64,000 bases of DNA from the NCBI GenBank assembly GCA_017621035.1, contig JAGATY010000024.1, positions 1 to 64,000 on the forward strand, given 5' to 3'. The notes under the pieces were generated by a model. It saw only the letters and a program-made list of their open reading frames with translations. It searched no databases and was not told the origin of the DNA. The translations under genes and the position numbers were made by a program. This document shows, in pieces, positions 1 through 8,041 of this stretch. Source of the stretch: Bacteroides sp. GTDB lineage: Bacteria > Bacteroidota > Bacteroidia > Bacteroidales > Bacteroidaceae. Each line of letters opens with the position of its first letter. The first letter of the stretch is position 1.

Positions 1-122
1 AATTATGAATTATGAATTATGACTGCGAAGCTGATGAGCAAAGCGAATAATTATGACTGCGAAGCTGATGAGCACAAGCGAGAATTCTTCATTCATAATT
101 CATAATTCTTCATTCATAATTA
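1..122. repeat. AT-rich direct and inverted repeat cluster
   Basis: Two copies of a 26-bp sequence (15-40 and 49-74, containing GACTGCGAAGCTGATGAGCA) lie in tandem with a 34-bp period. They are flanked by AATTATGAATTATG at 1-14 and its inverse CATAATTCATAATT at about 94-107, so the cluster could fold on itself. AATTATGAATTATG-type runs recur at about 5455-5472. It sits just beyond the 3' end of the MFS transporter gene. No coding potential is seen. Confidence 0.7.
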
Positions 123-131
123 CATTTACTC

Positions 132-1370
132 TTATTCCATATTGTCTGTTTTGGGACGCAGGAAGTAGAGTTGGAGCGCAAGAGCTATCAATACTACTAC
201 ACTGAGCAAGGCGAATCCCATACCGAGGTTACCACCATCGGTCCATGAACCTAGTACGTGGGTAACGGCCGCACCGGCAAATACTCCGGTCATGTTCATA
301 ATACCGTAGGCCGTACCACGATGTTTCACGGAAACGAACTGACAGAGGATTGGCATGTTGTTGGCATCGAAGATTCCATAGCCTACTCCAAACAGCAGAC
401 CGGCACCAACCACAGCCAAGAAACTATCACCCAAACCAAGAAGCAGCAGAGCGGGAATGGTCATACCTAAGCCGATGGCACCGGTATAGACGCGACCTTT
501 AATGTTCTTCTGTACCCAACGGTCGGAAAGAATGCCTCCAAAAATTACACCAATAAAGGATGATACTGCAATGGTGATGGTGGAGATAGGACCGGCTTCA
601 GACATCGGGATGTTTAAGCTTTCGGCAAAGAGTGTGGGTAACCAGTTTTTGGTTGCCCAACCCGGCAGACTGGGAGCTGCAAAGTAGAAAAGGATAATCC
701 AGAATGCCCAGGTGGAGAACAATACACTGAACCCGCTAAGCAAAGAGGCCTTCTTGGCTGTAGGTGCTTCGGAGAGTTTCTTTGCCGGAACGGTACGGTT
801 GGGATTCTCGTACAGGAACAGCATCAGTATCACAGAATAGACAATACCTATAATACCAAACCAATGGAAAGCAGTATGCCAAGAGAACATGGCAGCCACC
901 GTAGCACCAAAACCGCCAATGGCCTGACCGACATAGAGACCGGTCATGTGAATGCCGATAGCTAGGGAACGGGACTTCCCTTGATGCCAATCAGCAATGA
1001 GTGAAAGTGCAGAAGGTATGTAAAGGGCTTCACTAATACCCATCAGGGCACGTAGCCAATAGAGTTCTTGGAAACTGCCGGCATATCCCATCAGGTAGGT
1101 AACGCCCGACCAAACGAAAAGGCTCCCAACAATTAACCACTTACGGCTCAACTTGTCGGCAATCACACCGGCCACCGGACTCATGAATCCGTAAATCCAC
1201 AAGAAGATTGCCATCAAGGCACCAAACGCTTCAGCTTTGTTGAGCTCAACTATATCCACCTTCATTGCCTCTTGCATAGTGGAGAGCATCTGACGGTCCA
1301 TATAGTTGAGCAGGGCAACCACCCACAACAAAGCGACCAAAATCCACGGATAGATTTTACTGTTCTTCAT
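132..1370 (-). CDS. MFS transporter, anion:cation symporter-like
   Basis: This is an inner-membrane secondary transporter of 412 residues, the usual length for a 12-helix major facilitator. The first helix ends in NYMDRQ (residues 22-27), typical of the anion:cation symporter group that moves sugar acids, sialate and similar anions. A motif-A-like loop GVIADKLSRKW lies at residues 68-78 between helices 2 and 3. It is 45 bp downstream of a YhcH-type gene on the same strand and the two probably form one transcript. A ROK repressor is divergent. Inferred role: uptake of an amino-sugar or sugar acid controlled by the ROK protein. A NanT-like sialate carrier is possible, but no lyase or epimerase is visible here, so the substrate is left open. 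Confidence 0.85.
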   Translation of the reverse strand: MKNSKIYPWILVALLWVVALLNYMDRQMLSTMQEAMKVDIVELNKAEAFGALMAIFLWIYGFMSPVAGVIADKLSRKWLIVGSLFVWSGVTYLMGYAGSFQELYWLRALMGISEALYIPSALSLIADWHQGKSRSLAIGIHMTGLYVGQAIGGFGATVAAMFSWHTAFHWFGIIGIVYSVILMLFLYENPNRTVPAKKLSEAPTAKKASLLSGFSVLFSTWAFWIILFYFAAPSLPGWATKNWLPTLFAESLNIPMSEAGPISTITIAVSSFIGVIFGGILSDRWVQKNIKGRVYTGAIGLGMTIPALLLLGLGDSFLAVVGAGLLFGVGYGIFDANNMPILCQFVSVKHRGTAYGIMNMTGVFAGAAVTHVLGSWTDGGNLGMGFALLSVVVLIALALQLYFLRPKTDNME

Positions 1371-1415
1371 AATACCAAATAATAAAAAAGCAAGTTATTT
1401 TAATTCGTTTAATTC

Positions 1416-1862
1416 TCACAATGCCACTTTGGCTATCAGTTTCCGGATTTTCCCTTCGCCTACTGCCGGAGCATGAGGATCTTCGGGAAAGACGATACAG
1501 AACTGACCGGGCAACAAATCAATCCAGGTTGTCGGTCTGTCGGAGGAGAGAGCACAGTCACCTGCTGCATCGTACTCCTTTGACAGTCCCGACAAATCCT
1601 CGATTGCCTTCCAACCAATCTTTTCTTTACCTTCTAATACAATATGAACGTCAATATATAAACGGTGCATTTCCAATGGCTGTGTTTGTGCATCGGCACC
1701 GTCCACTTCAAGATTTAGTATAAACAAGTCATCACCCAATACGTTGGTACGTCCCAACGGAAGCTGCAAAAAGTTGTGAGACTTCACGTAGCTGAAAAGA
1801 GAAGCAAAAGAGGAATGAAGCGACTCAATTCGACTGCTGTTTTGTAGATTTCCAATTATCAT
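1416..1862 (-). CDS. YhcH/YjgK/YiaL family protein (DUF386)
   Basis: A 148-residue cupin-like protein of the YhcH/EbgC family, cytoplasmic. The family's metal-site signature is visible as EMHRLYIDVH (H66, D71, H73), followed by an E-rich strand. Family members occur in sialic acid and other sugar operons and are thought to be sugar anomerases or isomerases; the substrate of this one is unknown. It is the first gene of a two-gene unit with the downstream MFS transporter. A full Bacteroidetes promoter precedes it (-7 box 1899-1906, -33 box 1926-1929 on the minus strand). The divergent ROK gene suggests it is repressed without its sugar. Confidence 0.85.
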   Translation of the reverse strand: MIIGNLQNSSRIESLHSSFASLFSYVKSHNFLQLPLGRTNVLGDDLFILNLEVDGADAQTQPLEMHRLYIDVHIVLEGKEKIGWKAIEDLSGLSKEYDAAGDCALSSDRPTTWIDLLPGQFCIVFPEDPHAPAVGEGKIRKLIAKVAL

Positions 1863-1898
1863 ATGCTTTAATCTTTATGTTGATTGTTATTTCTGCTG

Positions 1899-1929
1899 CA
1901 AATATATGAAGAGTTTTATTAATCACAAA
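1899..1929 (-). promoter_or_regulatory. Promoter of yhcH-MFS unit
   Basis: On the minus strand, TTTG (1929-1926), a 19-bp spacer and TATATTTG (1906-1899) match the Bacteroidetes -33/-7 consensus TTTG-N19-21-TAnnTTTG. The start codon at 1862 is 37 bp downstream of the -7 box. Confidence 0.8.
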
Positions 1930-1951
1930 GAAATAACTAAATATTTTTATT

Positions 1952-1966
1952 AAATATCGAATATTT
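1952..1966. promoter_or_regulatory. Candidate ROK operator dyad
   Basis: AAATAT-CGA-ATATTT is a dyad with 6-bp arms in the very AT-rich divergent region between yhcH and the ROK gene. ROK repressors such as NagC and Mlc bind AT-rich palindromes, so this is a plausible operator. That is inference from position and symmetry only. Confidence 0.35.
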
Positions 1967-2065
1967 CTTCAAATAATGCAGGTTTTATGCTTTTCAACAT
2001 ATAAAACAATTAAGAAATAGAGTAGAAAATGTCATCGATAGATACATTTTAATAAAAATATTCAT

Positions 2066-2073
2066 TATCTTTG
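2066..2073 (+). promoter_or_regulatory. -7 box of ROK gene
   Basis: TATCTTTG matches TAnnTTTG and lies 24 bp upstream of the ATG at 2098. It overlaps the TTG at 2071, which shows that this upstream TTG is not the start codon. Confidence 0.75.
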
Positions 2074-2097
2074 CAGCGGATAATAAAAATAATCGGT

Positions 2098-3306
2098 ATG
2101 AAACAGTCTATTTTTAAAGAATTGGAATCCGGCAATAAGAATACAATTATTAAGAAGAACATTATTACACATTATATATATAATGGTAGTTCTACAATCA
2201 CTGACCTTTCCAAAGAGCTGGATTTAAGTGTGCCCACCGTAACCAAGTTTATCGCGGAGATGAGCGAAGAAGGATACATCAAAGAGTTTGGCAAGCTAGA
2301 GACCAGCGGAGGACGTCATCCAATTCTATATGGTTTGAATCCCGATTCAGGCTACTTTATTGGTGTAGACATCAATAAGTTCAGTGTTAATATCGGTATA
2401 ATTAACTTTAAGGGGGATACCGTCAGACTGAAAATGAACATTCCTTTCAAATTTGATAATAAGGAAGAGTCGCTGGAGGAACTAATCGACATCATCAACC
2501 GTTTCGTCAGCCAAAGCGAGGTGGATAAAGATAAGATCTTAAACATCTGCATCAACATCTCCGGACGGGTAAATCCGGAAACAGGATATAGTCACAGCAT
2601 GTTCAACTTTACGGAGGAACCTCTGGCAGATGTGTTAAGTGAACGTATCGGACTTCCGGTGTGTATCGATAATGATACCCGTGCTATGACCTATGGAGAA
2701 TACATACAGGGCTGTGCGGCGGGAGAAAAAAATATTCTCTTTGTGAATGTCAGTTGGGGATTGGGCATCGGTATCATTATTGATGGAAAGATATATTCCG
2801 GCAAGTCGGGATTCTCGGGTGAGTTCGGGCATATCAGCATCTTTGATAACGAAATTCTCTGCCACTGCGGCAAGAAAGGTTGTCTGGAGACAGAGGCTTC
2901 CGGCTCAGCCCTACACCGTTTCCTCATCCAACGTATCGACAGCGGAGCAGCTTCCATCCTTTCCAAGCGGGTTAAAGCGGTAGGAAAAGCAGTGACGCTA
3001 GAAGAGATTATAGAAGCCGTCAACAAAGAAGACCAGCTATGCATCGAACTAACCGAAGAGGTTGGCAAGAAGTTGGGACGTCAAGTTGCCGGACTGATAA
3101 ACATCTTCAATCCGGAGTTGGTTATCATTGGCGGAACACTTTCTTGCACAGAAGACTACATTCTGCAGCCTCTGAAGACGGCCATCCGTAAATATTCACT
3201 CAACTTGGTTAGTAAAGATTCTGAAGTCAAGCTCTCCAAACTGAAAGAGCGTGCCGGAGTGGTAGGAGCCTGCATGCTGGCTCGGAGCAGAATATTTGAA
3301 AACTGA
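2098..3306 (+). CDS. ROK family transcriptional repressor
   Basis: A sugar-responsive DNA-binding protein of the NagC/Mlc type, 402 residues. The N-terminal helix-turn-helix (about residues 15-70, including LSVPTVTKFIAEM) is followed by a ROK kinase-like domain with DNDTRAM and the ROK zinc signature GEFGH...CHCGKKGCLE. I chose ATG 2098 because the longer TTG start falls inside the -7 box. It is divergent from the yhcH-MFS unit, the normal arrangement for a local repressor, and the shared 235-bp AT-rich region carries a dyad. The inducer is not identifiable. It ends at a strong terminator (3395-3430). Confidence 0.9.
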   Translation: MKQSIFKELESGNKNTIIKKNIITHYIYNGSSTITDLSKELDLSVPTVTKFIAEMSEEGYIKEFGKLETSGGRHPILYGLNPDSGYFIGVDINKFSVNIGIINFKGDTVRLKMNIPFKFDNKEESLEELIDIINRFVSQSEVDKDKILNICINISGRVNPETGYSHSMFNFTEEPLADVLSERIGLPVCIDNDTRAMTYGEYIQGCAAGEKNILFVNVSWGLGIGIIIDGKIYSGKSGFSGEFGHISIFDNEILCHCGKKGCLETEASGSALHRFLIQRIDSGAASILSKRVKAVGKAVTLEEIIEAVNKEDQLCIELTEEVGKKLGRQVAGLINIFNPELVIIGGTLSCTEDYILQPLKTAIRKYSLNLVSKDSEVKLSKLKERAGVVGACMLARSRIFEN

Positions 3307-3334
3307 TAGTTATTTTCAGGACTTATAGCCACAC

Positions 3335-3378
3335 TTCTTAATATCCATTTTCATTGTTCTTAATATCCATTTTCTTAA
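3335..3378. repeat. 22-bp-period direct repeat (2 units)
   Basis: TTCTTAATATCCATTTTC begins at 3335 and again at 3357, exactly 22 bp apart. It lies between the ROK stop and its terminator. The sequence differs from the other 22-bp-period loci in the window; only the unit length is shared. Confidence 0.65.
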
Positions 3379-3394
3379 TATTTCTTTTGTTCAG

Positions 3395-3430
3395 GTGCTA
3401 CTTCCGAGTCGGGGAGTAGCACTTTCTTTT
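3395..3430 (+). terminator. Rho-independent terminator of ROK gene
   Basis: GTGCTACTTCC and GGGGAGTAGCAC form a stem with a short loop, followed by TTTCTTTT. Confidence 0.8.
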
Positions 3431-3518
3431 CCACTCCTTGTCAACTATCTACTCATTTAAAATGATTCAATCGAATTGACCGGTAGGTCGTCGTATTATG
3501 GAGGAAGAATAAGGTGAT

Positions 3519-3590
3519 GATGGCCGTCTTGAGGTCAAACGAGGCTCGTTTGAGGCTAAGACGACCATCTTGAGGTCAAATGAATCTGAA
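3519..3590. repeat. 41-bp near-palindromic repeat, about 1.7 units
   Basis: CTTGAGGTCAAA occurs at 3528 and 3569, 41 bp apart, with CTCGTTTGAGGC between. The sequence is clearly related to the 41-bp array at about 59608-59845 near the other end of the window. In both places the repeats begin just beyond the stop codon of a minus-strand gene (here leuB). They could act as structured 3' ends. Confidence 0.8.
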
Positions 3591-3608
3591 CTCGATAGAG
3601 TCCGTTAA

Positions 3609-4670
3609 TTATGCTTTCTTGATGTAATCCACAATCCAGGCACCCACTTCCTTCGTGCCGTACTTCTCGCCACCGGCTACTTGGATTTCCGGGGTACGGA
3701 CATTAGCATCGAGGCTGGCATCTACGGCCTTGCGGATGAGCGCACCTTCTTCCTTCAGGTTGAAGTATTCGAACAGCATGGCTACGGAAAGGATTTGTGC
3801 CAACGGATTGGCAATGTTCAAGCCCTTAGCCTGCGGCCAACTGCCGTGAATCGGTTCGAACACCGGAGTGCTTTCGCCGGTAGAAGCCGAGGGGAGCAAG
3901 CCCATCGAACCGCTGATGACCGAACCTTCATCGGTGAGGATGTCGCCGAACGTGTTTTCAGTCACCATCACATCGAAGAAGCAAGGGTCTTGAATCATGC
4001 GCATGGCAGCATTGTCCACATACATGTAGTCGGTGGTCACTTCGGGATATTGCGGAGCCATTTCCTGTGCAATCTGTCTCCACAAGCGCGAAGAGGCGAG
4101 CACATTGGCCTTGTCCACCACGGTGAGGTGCTTACGGCGCTTCATAGCGTACTCGAAGCCCACCTTCAGAATGCGTTCGATTTCGGGACGGGTGTACATA
4201 TTGGTATCATACGCCTTGTCGTTGTCCTGATACTTTTCGCCGAAGTACATACCGCCGGTGAGTTCGCGGATGCAGATAAAGTCGGCATTCTCTACCAGCT
4301 CGGCACGGAGCGGAGACTTGTGTACGAGGCACTTAAAAGTCTGCACGGGACGGATGTTGGCAAACAGACCGAGTTTCTTTCGCATGGCGAGCAAGCCCTG
4401 TTCGGGGCGCACCTTGGCGGTCGGGTTGTTGTCAAACTTCGGGTCGCCTACGGCCGAGAAGAGCACGGCATCGGCATTCTTACAAGCCTCGTAGGTAGCT
4501 TCGGGGAACGGGTCGCCCACCTTATCGATAGCATCCGCACCGCAGATGGCATATTCATAACTTACTTTGTGACCGAACTTTTCGCAAACGGCGTTCATTA
4601 CATCCACGCCCTGCACGGAGATTTCGGGACCGATACCGTCACCCGGTAATACTGCAATTTTAAAATCCAT
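3609..4670 (-). CDS. leuB: 3-isopropylmalate dehydrogenase
   Basis: Oxidatively decarboxylates 3-isopropylmalate to 2-oxoisocaproate with NAD+ in leucine synthesis; cytoplasmic. The 353-residue length is normal. It begins [17 protein letters not shown], and the C-terminal half has the dinucleotide-binding segment [12 protein letters not shown] followed by [13 protein letters not shown], typical of LeuB. I chose the ATG at 4670 because a longer reading would start inside the -7 box at 4711-4718. The other leu genes (leuA, leuC, leuD) are not in the 64 kb, and leuB has its own promoter, so it appears detached from the usual leucine operon here. Confidence 0.95.
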   Translation of the reverse strand: MDFKIAVLPGDGIGPEISVQGVDVMNAVCEKFGHKVSYEYAICGADAIDKVGDPFPEATYEACKNADAVLFSAVGDPKFDNNPTAKVRPEQGLLAMRKKLGLFANIRPVQTFKCLVHKSPLRAELVENADFICIRELTGGMYFGEKYQDNDKAYDTNMYTRPEIERILKVGFEYAMKRRKHLTVVDKANVLASSRLWRQIAQEMAPQYPEVTTDYMYVDNAAMRMIQDPCFFDVMVTENTFGDILTDEGSVISGSMGLLPSASTGESTPVFEPIHGSWPQAKGLNIANPLAQILSVAMLFEYFNLKEEGALIRKAVDASLDANVRTPEIQVAGGEKYGTKEVGAWIVDYIKKA

Positions 4671-4710
4671 TGTTATTTCTTTGTTATTATTGATTTGCTC
4701 ATTGAGGTTG

Positions 4711-4718
4711 CAAAAATA
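4711..4718 (-). promoter_or_regulatory. -7 box of leuB
   Basis: The minus strand reads TATTTTTG, matching TAnnTTTG, 41 bp upstream of the leuB ATG at 4670. No clear -33 element was seen. Confidence 0.6.
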
Positions 4719-4829
4719 CACCTTTTCGCCGAGATGAGCGATGATTTTATAGAAATAATAAGGATTTAGAGGCAGATTGTTGCAGAAAATCAGCTTCAGG
4801 TTAAGGATTGGATGGAAACTGGAAAGATG

Positions 4830-5429
4830 TTAGTCGGCAAAGCGAAGGGTTTCTACTTTCTCCAACCGTGCTTTGAGTTTGGGCATCAGCGATTGGCGGA
4901 TGCGAAGAGTCATGCGGCAATCCATGTCGTAGCCTTGCTCCAGAATTTCGGGCTCTTCCTCCTTGACGATGCGCATCACGTCGTTCATGAATGGATATTC
5001 GAAGAGGAAGGTGATGTCGTCGTCCACCGTTTTTTCGATGATGTTGGCAGCAGCAATGGCTTCGGCTGCGGCAGCTTTGTAGGCCACGATAAGACCGCTG
5101 GTGCCTAGCTTGATGCCTCCGAAGTAGCGCACCACGATGATGAGGATATCTGTCAGCTCGTTGGAGTTTATCTGTCCGAGGATGGGCTTACCGGCTGTAC
5201 CCGAGGGTTCGCCGTTGTCGTTGGCACGAAACTCTTTGCGCTCGTGCCCCAGCATGTAGGCGTAGCAGACGTGGCGAGCGTCGTAGTACTTCTTCTGATA
5301 GACCTCGAGATGCGCCTTTACCTCTTCCAGCGTGCGGACGGGCAGGGCGATGGCAATGAACTTGCTGCGCTTCTCGGTATAGATGCCCTCGGACGGGGCG
5401 GCGATGGTTTTGTAAGTATCTTCAGTCAT
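4830..5429 (-). CDS. YigZ/IMPACT family protein
   Basis: A 199-residue protein with the UPF0029 (IMPACT) N-terminal domain at about residues 10-125, including DARHVCYAYMLG, NDNGEPSGTAGKPIL and VVRYFGGIKLGTSGLI, and a DUF1949-like C-terminal domain. These are the hallmark motifs of YigZ. Eukaryotic IMPACT proteins inhibit Gcn2; the bacterial role is not settled. Length is typical. It is upstream of leuB on the same strand, but leuB has its own promoter. The glycerate kinase gene is divergent. Confidence 0.9.
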   Translation of the reverse strand: MTEDTYKTIAAPSEGIYTEKRSKFIAIALPVRTLEEVKAHLEVYQKKYYDARHVCYAYMLGHERKEFRANDNGEPSGTAGKPILGQINSNELTDILIIVVRYFGGIKLGTSGLIVAYKAAAAEAIAAANIIEKTVDDDITFLFEYPFMNDVMRIVKEEEPEILEQGYDMDCRMTLRIRQSLMPKLKARLEKVETLRFAD

Positions 5430-5474
5430 GCGGCAAAAGTAGAGATAAATTGTGAATTATGAATTATGAATTAC

Positions 5475-5482
5475 TACCTTTG
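5475..5482 (+). promoter_or_regulatory. -7 box of glycerate kinase gene
   Basis: TACCTTTG matches TAnnTTTG. It is followed by a run of AATCAGAA-type repeats (about 5488-5536, with a 21-bp period between the TCTAAAATCA motifs) that forms the leader up to the ATG at 5538. Confidence 0.65.
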
Positions 5483-5537
5483 CGCAATCAGAAATCTAAA
5501 ATCAGAAATCAGAACTCTAAAATCACAAATCAGAAAC

Positions 5538-6671
5538 ATGAAAAGAATCGTCATTGCCATCGACTCCTTCAAGGGTTGCCTCTCTTCTACCGAGGCCAAT
5601 GCTGCAGCTGCTGCCGGCGTAGCCCGTCTCTTTCCCACATGCGAAGTCATCACACTGCCCGTAGCCGACGGAGGTGAGGGAATGCTGGAGGTACTGCTCA
5701 GCGCCACCCACGGTAGCCGGATTGATACCGAAGTACACGACCCACTAATGCGACCTCTTACGGCCGGATATGGATTGTCGGGCGACGGAGAGACTGCTTT
5801 CATCGAGATGGCTGCCGCCTCGGGACTTCCACTGGTGTCGACAGAACTACGCAACCCGCTACACACCACCACCTACGGTACGGGTGAGCAGATGGCCGAC
5901 GCATTGCGAAGAGGATGCCGCCACTTCATCATCGGACTGGGAGGAAGCGCCACCAATGATGCCGGACTGGGCATGTTGCAGGCACTCGGCTTCCGCTTCT
6001 TTACCGCTAGCGGAAAGGAGATTACCGAACCCATCTGCGGACGACACCTCACCCAAATAGCCCGCATCGATGCCTCCACTGCCCTACCCGCTTTGAGCGA
6101 ATGCCGATTCACCGCTGCCTGCGACGTGCGCAACCCCTTCTTCGGTTCTGAAGGAGCGGCCCACATTTTTGCGCCACAGAAGGGAGCCGACGAAGCGAGC
6201 GTTGCCCTGCTGAACGAGGGACTGCGCAACGTTGCACAACTTATCCGACGCGATTTGGGAAGAGAGATTGCCGAAGTCCCCGGAGCCGGAGCGGCCGGAG
6301 GAATGGGAGGCGGACTGATGGCAGCCCTCGACTGCGAGCTGAAGCCGGGCATCGAACTGCTGCTCACCGCCCTGCACTTTGACGAACAACTGCATGGTGC
6401 CGACCTCGTCATCACCGGTGAGGGAAAGGCCGACCGTCAGACACTGATGGGCAAGGTTCCCAGTGGCATCCTGCACCGCGCTCGTACTCGCGGCATCCCC
6501 ACCCTGCTTATTGCCGGTCGCGTGGACGATGCAGAACTCCTGAAAGAGGCCGGATTCCAAGAAGTCACCGGCATCAATCCGCCCAATCTGCCTTTGGAAG
6601 AAGCCATGAAACCGGAAGTAGCACGGGAGAACATCGTCCAAACCGTGGAGCGATTACTCACCCACGCCTAA
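5538..6671 (+). CDS. Glycerate kinase
   Basis: Phosphorylates D-glycerate with ATP to phosphoglycerate, feeding glycerate into glycolysis; cytoplasmic. The 377 residues are the usual size of the GlxK/GarK family. The start MKRIVIAIDSFKG, the glycine-rich FIIGLGGSATNDAGLGML and the C-terminal DLVITGEGKADRQTLMGK are diagnostic. I chose ATG 5538 because the upstream extension translates only the AATCAGAA repeat leader and begins ahead of the -7 box. The last 18 bp overlap the 3' end of the convergent radical SAM gene. Confidence 0.93.
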   Translation: MKRIVIAIDSFKGCLSSTEANAAAAAGVARLFPTCEVITLPVADGGEGMLEVLLSATHGSRIDTEVHDPLMRPLTAGYGLSGDGETAFIEMAAASGLPLVSTELRNPLHTTTYGTGEQMADALRRGCRHFIIGLGGSATNDAGLGMLQALGFRFFTASGKEITEPICGRHLTQIARIDASTALPALSECRFTAACDVRNPFFGSEGAAHIFAPQKGADEASVALLNEGLRNVAQLIRRDLGREIAEVPGAGAAGGMGGGLMAALDCELKPGIELLLTALHFDEQLHGADLVITGEGKADRQTLMGKVPSGILHRARTRGIPTLLIAGRVDDAELLKEAGFQEVTGINPPNLPLEEAMKPEVARENIVQTVERLLTHA

Positions 6672-7340
6672 ATCTACATTGTTCAGCAAGACCTCTATCC
6701 CCTCCTTCTCTTTCAGGTGGGGATAGACCTCTTGCTCAAACCAGGTAGCCAATGCCTCGTCTCGTTTTAAAGCAGTAGTATTGTTACAGAAAAGATTCAC
6801 ACTGAAGTACTCAAAATATTGGCGAGCTGTAGCAATGTCGGTCAGGATGCGCTCTTTACTTTCACCCTCAGTACAGCAGAGCAGGCAGACACCCTGAAAA
6901 TAACGAGCTATATCTTGCGGTGTAACGTCGGGTGCAATACCTTTATTCCAGAGCTGACGCAACTCACCATTGAAAGTCTCCACACCGCAGCGAAATTTTA
7001 CAGTGACCGGAGAGAAGCGGCGGGCAAAGTCTGCCAACCGATAGCGATACATGTAGTGCATCTCAAACCAGAGCGTATGAATACCCCGCTTGCGTACCAC
7101 CTCTTCCAGTAGTGTAAGGGTCTGCTCATCCAGTTCCGTACCCGAGCCAGAATTGATAACATCCAGCACCCCATATGTTCCCTGCACCCGTGCCAGCACC
7201 TCCCGATTGATTACAAAAGGGTCTACACTGACGTCAGTATGATAGTCGCAGAAACTACATCTTCGCCAGCGACAACCTGTACCCTGCAACAAGACAAACT
7301 CACGCGGCAATTTAGTGTGAATGAGTGAATAGCGTTCCAT
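6654..7340 (-). CDS. Radical SAM protein, possible queuine-salvage enzyme
   Basis: A small radical SAM enzyme of 228 residues. The cluster-binding cysteines C23, C28 and C31 lie in GCRWRRCSFCDYH, a CX4CX2C spacing rather than the canonical CX3CX2C; the aromatic residue before the third Cys is present. A barrel-type core follows (NSGSGTEL, FKCGVETFNG-like segment KFRCGVETFNG). It lies 6 bp after the yhhQ stop codon, so the two are surely cotranscribed. YhhQ imports preQ0/preQ1, and a compact radical SAM enzyme (QueL) that converts queuine to preQ1 has been described in gut bacteria; the pairing suggests a similar role. That is inference. No further domain is seen. Confidence 0.75.
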   Translation of the reverse strand: MERYSLIHTKLPREFVLLQGTGCRWRRCSFCDYHTDVSVDPFVINREVLARVQGTYGVLDVINSGSGTELDEQTLTLLEEVVRKRGIHTLWFEMHYMYRYRLADFARRFSPVTVKFRCGVETFNGELRQLWNKGIAPDVTPQDIARYFQGVCLLCCTEGESKERILTDIATARQYFEYFSVNLFCNNTTALKRDEALATWFEQEVYPHLKEKEGIEVLLNNVDLGVGE

Positions 7341-7346
7341 CCCTAT

Positions 7347-8021
7347 CTACTTCTTGAAGAGATTGTGCTCTAGGTAACGAATAACGGCGTAAGCCATCGG
7401 TGTACCGAAGAAGGCCTCAATCAGTAGCTTAGAGAAGTACTGGAAGAGAATCATCATCAGCAAATCGTGCGTAGACACCGTGCCGGCAAAGGCAATCAGC
7501 ACAAACGGCAGCGAGTCGAACAGATAGCCCACCACCGAGCTTCCGATGGTTCGCACCCACAAATATCGTCCCCGAGTCAGCCGCTTGATTCGCTCCATCA
7601 ACCAGGCGTTTGACAACTCACCCAGCAGAAAGCCCGTCAGCGAACCGAGCACAATACGCGGCACGTAAGTAAACACGGTGTTGTAAGCCGTGGCCGACTG
7701 TTCCAGATAGTCCGGCGAGGGCATCCACACACCTATCTGCGTACATAGCACCAGCAAGATGTTGCAGAGCAGCGTCAGCCAAATCACCTTCTTGGCAATG
7801 CGATAGCCCCAGATTTCGGTCAGCACATCGCCCAACATATAAGCAAAGGGAAACGTAATGGTGCCAGCGTCGAAGTAGAACACTCCGAAGAAACTCACGA
7901 CCTTCACCGCCATGATGTTCGACACCAAGTAGAGCGTAATAAACAGGGCAGTCACCAACATCAACGGCATCACGCGACTGCTGTTTCGGTTTTTGAAAGG
8001 GTTTTCCGATACCTTATCCAT
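7347..8021 (-). CDS. yhhQ: Queuosine precursor transporter
   Basis: A VUT-family inner-membrane protein of 224 residues with about six hydrophobic helices. The segments VSNIMAVKVVSFFGVFYFDAG and FPFAYMLGDVLTEIWGY are typical of YhhQ, which imports the 7-deazaguanine precursors preQ0 and preQ1 for tRNA queuosine synthesis. It is first in a two-gene unit with the radical SAM gene. Two complete promoters in tandem, inside an exact 28-bp direct repeat, precede it. Family assignment is firm; the exact substrate (preQ0, preQ1 or queuine) is not deducible. Confidence 0.9.
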   Translation of the reverse strand: MDKVSENPFKNRNSSRVMPLMLVTALFITLYLVSNIMAVKVVSFFGVFYFDAGTITFPFAYMLGDVLTEIWGYRIAKKVIWLTLLCNILLVLCTQIGVWMPSPDYLEQSATAYNTVFTYVPRIVLGSLTGFLLGELSNAWLMERIKRLTRGRYLWVRTIGSSVVGYLFDSLPFVLIAFAGTVSTHDLLMMILFQYFSKLLIEAFFGTPMAYAVIRYLEHNLFKK

Positions 8022-8041
8022 ATCTGTAGTCTGTTTTTAAT

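Noticed and set aside
2071..2097. TTG start of the ROK gene
   Set aside because: The TTG is part of the -7 box TATCTTTG; translation starts at ATG 2098.
3681..4649. 322-codon open frame antisense to leuB
   Set aside because: It overlaps a canonical leuB completely and has no motif or promoter.
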